In this document: positions 7,495 through 9,775 of the stretch, in pieces
Position numbering within the stretch: the stretch's first letter is position 1
How the letters are laid out: every line of letters begins with the position of its first letter
Source of the DNA: Tissierellia bacterium
GTDB taxonomy: Bacteria; Bacillota; Clostridia; Tissierellales; Tissierellaceae
Assembly: GCA_012521625.1 (NCBI GenBank)
Contig: JAAYLY010000071.1
Coordinates: forward strand, 1 to 9,775
Direction of reading: 5' to 3'
Length of the DNA stretch: 9,775 nt
Program-made: the position numbers and the translations under genes
Notes under the pieces: model-generated
The model's input: the letters and a program-made list of their open reading frames with translations, nothing else
Databases searched by the model: none
Told to the model about the DNA's origin: nothing

Positions 7495-8390
7495 TCTTTC
7501 ATTAGGTTTATAAGGCTTTTTATATCTGCTGGTAGTGGTGCAATAAATTCTATATCTTCCTTGGTCCTAGGGTGTACAGCCTTAAGATAACAGGAATGTA
7601 AAGCTTGCCTCTTTATATAGGGGCTCTCTTTATTATATAGGCTGTCTCCTACTATAGGATGGCCTATATGGTTCATATGTACCCTTATTTGGTGGGTTCG
7701 GCCTGTAAAGATCTGTACCTCTAAGAGGCTGGCATCCCTGTATCTTTCCACTACCCTATATTTAGTTAAGGCCTCCTGCCCATCTTCCGTAACTACCCTT
7801 TCGATGCAGCTGTCCTCCTCCCTACCAATTGGAAAGTCGATAGTGCCCTCATCCCCTTCCACTACTCCTTCCACTATGCAGTAGTACTTCTTTACGAAGG
7901 AGTTAGCCTCCAGCTGTAGGGCCAGCTGCTGGTGGGCAAAGGGGTTTTTAGCTACTATTAAAACTCCGCTAGTGTCTCTATCAAGACGGTTTACAAATCT
8001 AATCCTCATATTAATGCCCTTTTCTTTAAAATAATAGGACACCCCGTTAGATAGGGTCCCTGATTGATGGCCACTAGTGGTATGAACCACCATAAAGGGC
8101 TCCTTATTAAGGACTAAAAGATCATGATCCTCATAGATTATATCTAAATCCATCTTTTCAGGAGTAATGTTGTTTTCTTCATCCTCCATATAGATGGATA
8201 CCCTATCCCCCTTTTTAAGCTTACTATCCTTCCTTAGGAATTGGCCGTTGACATAGATATGTTTATTCCTATAAAGTCGGCGAAAAAGGCGGCTGGAGAT
8301 TTCATTTTCCTTTACAAAATCCCTTAGGGTAATATTATCTCTATTGCAGGTGAAGACTATTATATTATGACTTTCTTTGAATAAATCCAT
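7491..8390 (-). CDS. RluA-family rRNA/tRNA pseudouridine synthase
   Basis: It isomerises specific uridines in structured RNA, most likely 23S rRNA, to pseudouridine. The 299-residue protein has an N-terminal S4-like RNA-binding domain (about 9-75) followed by the catalytic domain. The catalytic Asp is D137 in NRLDRDTSG, and the family motif RTHQIRVHM is at 231-239. The start is taken at 8390 because GGGGAG lies six bases before this ATG; an ATG at 8408 would put that site inside the coding region. The length is normal for RluD/YlyB/YhcT-type enzymes, but the exact target uridine cannot be told from sequence. It converges on the unknown gene, overlapping by four bases with no terminator between them, and diverges from nadK. 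Confidence 0.92.
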   Translation of the reverse strand: MDLFKESHNIIVFTCNRDNITLRDFVKENEISSRLFRRLYRNKHIYVNGQFLRKDSKLKKGDRVSIYMEDEENNITPEKMDLDIIYEDHDLLVLNKEPFMVVHTTSGHQSGTLSNGVSYYFKEKGINMRIRFVNRLDRDTSGVLIVAKNPFAHQQLALQLEANSFVKKYYCIVEGVVEGDEGTIDFPIGREEDSCIERVVTEDGQEALTKYRVVERYRDASLLEVQIFTGRTHQIRVHMNHIGHPIVGDSLYNKESPYIKRQALHSCYLKAVHPRTKEDIEFIAPLPADIKSLINLMKD

Positions 8391-8421
8391 ATTACACTCC
8401 CCATACATATGATTTTATTAT

Positions 8422-8444
8422 ATAATATAGTATGATTATATTAT
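8422..8444. promoter_or_regulatory. AT-rich palindrome in the divergent promoter region of the RluA-type gene and nadK
   Basis: ATAATATA (8422-8429) and TATATTAT (8437-8444) are perfect 8-base inverted arms around a 7-base spacer. The 96-base gap between the two start codons holds several TATAAT-like hexamers on both strands, so both promoters probably overlap here. No good -35 was found for either. The palindrome may only reflect overlapping -10 elements. Confidence 0.3.
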
Positions 8445-8486
8445 AGCAGAATTACTAATGCAGTATCTATTTAGGAGGATAATCAA

Positions 8487-9296
8487 TTGAATAATAAACG
8501 AAGGATAATCAATATAATTTCAAATAGAAATTTCGAATCCAGGAAGACCTCTATGGAGCTTAAGGAAAAACTAATTAAAAGGGGCTTTATAGTTAGGGAG
8601 AGGTTCGATAAGAGGGCGGAACTAAATATCTGTGTAGGAGGAGACGGCTCCTTCCTAAGGGCAGTCCACAGGAATAAGTTTCCCACTATCCCCTTTGTAG
8701 GCATAAATACAGGCCACCTAGGCTTCTTTCAAGAAATCCTGCCTGAAAATATGGATGAGTTTATAAATAAATATATAAATAAGGAATATATAGTGGAGGA
8801 GCTCTTTTTAGTAAGTGCGGAAGTATGTACGAAGGACAAATGCTATTATTTAACGGGAATTAATGAAATAGTGGTAAAGGGAAGCAAGTCTAAGGTAATC
8901 CATATAGATGTTTCAATCGATGGAAATCATCTGGAGCATTTCTGCGGTGATGGTATGATTATCTCCACCCCCTCAGGCAGTACTGCCTACAATTTCTCAG
9001 TGGGTGGCAGCATCATCTACCCTACTCTTAATACATTACAACTTGCCCCCCTGGCTCCCATTAGCTCCAAGGCCTACCGGTCACTTCTTAACAGCATAGT
9101 GGTCCCAGGAGACTGTGTAATAAGCTTAAAGCTGGAAAATAGGTATTCTAATTCCACCCTAATAGTTAACGACGGAGTAGAGTTAAGATACGACAACATA
9201 GACCATATTAATTTCAAAATATCCGATAAGAAGATTTATAGGTTAGTATTAGATAAGAATATGTATTGGAACAACTTAAGAAGTAAATTCTTATAA
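8487..9296 (+). CDS. nadK: NAD kinase
   Basis: It phosphorylates NAD+ at the 2'-hydroxyl of the adenosine ribose to make NADP+, in the cytosol. The 269-residue protein has the diagnostic GGDGS (51-55, with D53), the INTGHLGFF segment, NEIVVK, and the TPSGSTAYNFSVGG motif (161-174, usually TPTGSTAY). The start is TTG at 8487, with AGGAGG (8473-8478) eight bases upstream; no better ATG exists before the conserved region. The length is usual for the family. In many Clostridia nadK is followed by argR and recN in a larger cluster. Here it stands alone, with a divergent synthase gene upstream and a terminator downstream. Confidence 0.95.
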   Translation: MNNKRRIINIISNRNFESRKTSMELKEKLIKRGFIVRERFDKRAELNICVGGDGSFLRAVHRNKFPTIPFVGINTGHLGFFQEILPENMDEFINKYINKEYIVEELFLVSAEVCTKDKCYYLTGINEIVVKGSKSKVIHIDVSIDGNHLEHFCGDGMIISTPSGSTAYNFSVGGSIIYPTLNTLQLAPLAPISSKAYRSLLNSIVVPGDCVISLKLENRYSNSTLIVNDGVELRYDNIDHINFKISDKKIYRLVLDKNMYWNNLRSKFL

Positions 9297-9347
9297 TGAG
9301 AATTGGCAACATATTTAAAATTACAAACTGGGAAATGGGAGGATAGT

Positions 9348-9381
9348 AAAGCTAGCTGAATAGGATCAGCTGGCTTTTTTT
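9348..9381 (+). terminator. Intrinsic terminator of nadK
   Basis: AAAGCTAGCTGA (9348-9359) pairs with TCAGCTGGCTTT (9366-9377) with one U-G pair, around the loop ATAGGA. It runs into seven T (9375-9381). It lies about 50 bases after the nadK stop. The 16-codon frame between stop and terminator is not taken as a gene. Confidence 0.88.
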
Positions 9382-9464
9382 ATGTCTATGGATAAATTTA
9401 CATTATTTTAAATCCCTATATTATCACCTTTTCCAACCTTTATTATATATATTATTATATACCT

Positions 9465-9483
9465 TATACCCCTTATGGGTATA
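9465..9483. promoter_or_regulatory. Operator-like palindrome 1 (CsoR/CstR-type)
   Basis: TATACCC (9465-9471) and GGGTATA (9477-9483) are perfect 7-base inverted arms around CTTAT. The site abuts the -35 at 9484. The pattern of AT flanks and short C/G tracts resembles operators of the CsoR/RcnR/CstR family, such as that upstream of Bacillus copZA. Which effector (copper, persulfide or another) is unknown. Confidence 0.6.
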
Positions 9484-9512
9484 TTTACAAATGGATTTGA
9501 ATATGTTATAAT
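9484..9512 (+). promoter_or_regulatory. Promoter of the ferredoxin-like gene
   Basis: TTTACA (9484-9489) and a perfect TATAAT (9507-9512) are 17 bases apart. The start site would fall near 9519, inside the second palindrome. The gene's ribosome binding site AGGAGG (9541-9546) follows, seven bases before the ATG at 9554. Confidence 0.8.
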
Positions 9513-9527
9513 ACCCCCTAAGGGTAT
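9511..9527. promoter_or_regulatory. Operator-like palindrome 2 (CsoR/CstR-type)
   Basis: ATACCC (9511-9516) and GGGTAT (9522-9527) are perfect 6-base arms around CCTAA, the same arms and spacer length as the first site. It overlaps the end of the -10 and covers the expected transcription start. A bound repressor would therefore block RNA polymerase directly. The two centres are 45 bases apart. Confidence 0.62.
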
Positions 9528-9553
9528 ATATTGTTGTAACAGGAGGTTTATTT

Positions 9554-9650
9554 ATGGCTAATAAGAGAAAAATAAAAAAGAAGGCGAAAGTCTTAAAAGA
9601 GGCCTGTGTGGCCTGTGGTACCTGTGTTAAAGCATGTCCTAGAGCTGCTA
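9554..9650 (+). pseudogene. 4Fe-4S ferredoxin-like protein, interrupted by an IS200/IS605-type end
   Basis: After a good ribosome binding site the frame encodes a lysine-rich N-terminus and a complete cluster motif, CxxCxxCxxxCP, with Cys18, 21, 24 and 28, as in bacterial two-cluster ferredoxins. Recognisable ferredoxin sequence stops after about residue 32 (CPRAA). The frame stays open to the window end, but those codons are the reverse strand of the inserted element, so the second cluster is missing here. The rest of the gene may lie beyond the element. Electron transfer is the family role. The partner is unknown, though the metal- or sulfur-responsive type of operator upstream suggests stress-linked expression. 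Confidence 0.72.
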
Positions 9651-9775
9651 GTGAACTACCTCCACCTATAGAGGTGGTGGCTTCGTGGTCAATACTCCCA
9701 TCGGAGCAAGTTTACCCACGCTCAAAGGGCTGTTCCATCCCCATATTTACCATCTACATGGCTAATTTTAGTAGG
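9651..9775 (-). mobile_element. Right end of an IS200/IS605-type element (TnpB-associated), continuing past the edge
   Basis: Read on the minus strand, the segment ends in GAAGCC, an 8-bp stem (one A-A mismatch) around TCTATA (9659-9680), then TAGTTCAC, finishing at 9651. This is the usual right-end form of IS200/IS605 elements. The preceding stretch, including CTTGCTCCGATGGGAGTA, is of the kind that forms the guide (omega) RNA scaffold at the 3' end of tnpB. A short minus-strand frame ending in TGA near 9722 could be the TnpB C-terminus, but too little is visible to prove it. The transposase genes and left end lie outside the window. Confidence 0.7.

Noticed and set aside
8391..8408. Upstream ATG for the pseudouridine synthase
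   Set aside because: GGGGAG, the probable ribosome binding site, lies within these six codons; the ATG at 8390 is correctly spaced.
9296..9346. A 16-codon frame overlapping the nadK stop (TAATG)
   Set aside because: It is very short, has no clear ribosome binding site and resembles no known peptide; it probably arises by chance before the terminator.
1..9775. CRISPR array, tRNA or rRNA genes
   Set aside because: No regularly spaced direct repeats, cloverleaf-like segments or rRNA signatures were seen on either strand.

Overview
The window looks like chromosomal DNA of a low-GC, Gram-positive anaerobe, probably a clostridial or Tissierella-like Firmicute. The signs are strong AGGAGG-type ribosome binding sites, two TTG starts, AT-rich sigma-A promoters, heavy use of AGG for arginine, a ferredoxin-type gene and a Clostridia-style 6S RNA. 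The species assignment is inference.

Left part (1-4021): a minus-strand promoter and ribosome binding site point off the left edge. A hairpin resembling an IS200/IS605 right end lies next to it. Two ABC half-transporters follow on the plus strand, one base apart. They form a BmrC/BmrD-type heterodimeric exporter: the first subunit has the degenerate Walker B (D501 in place of Glu), and the second has the catalytic Glu and a large extracellular insertion. A strong bidirectional terminator ends the operon.

Middle (4022-6438, minus strand): a 6S RNA gene with its own sigma-A promoter lies directly downstream of an ftsH-type membrane AAA+ zinc protease and shares the terminator with the ABC operon. 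Upstream of ftsH are its promoter, a terminator, and a small acidic helical protein of unknown function.

Right-middle (6439-9296): a plus-strand gene of unknown function (helical N-terminal part, long acidic tail) diverges from the 91-residue gene. It converges on an RluA-family pseudouridine synthase, and the two stop codons overlap in TTAA. The synthase diverges from a TTG-started NAD kinase, which ends in an intrinsic terminator.

Right end (9297-9775): a sigma-A promoter is bracketed by two near-identical palindromes (ATACCC-N5-GGGTAT) that resemble CsoR/CstR-family operators. It drives a 4Fe-4S ferredoxin-like gene that is cut after 32 codons by the right end of an IS200/IS605-type (TnpB-associated) element, which continues beyond the window.

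Most genes are housekeeping or stress functions: multidrug export, membrane protein quality control, RNA polymerase control, RNA modification and NADP synthesis. The least ordinary parts are the twin-operator promoter with its interrupted ferredoxin, the 6S RNA locus, and the two unknown divergent genes.
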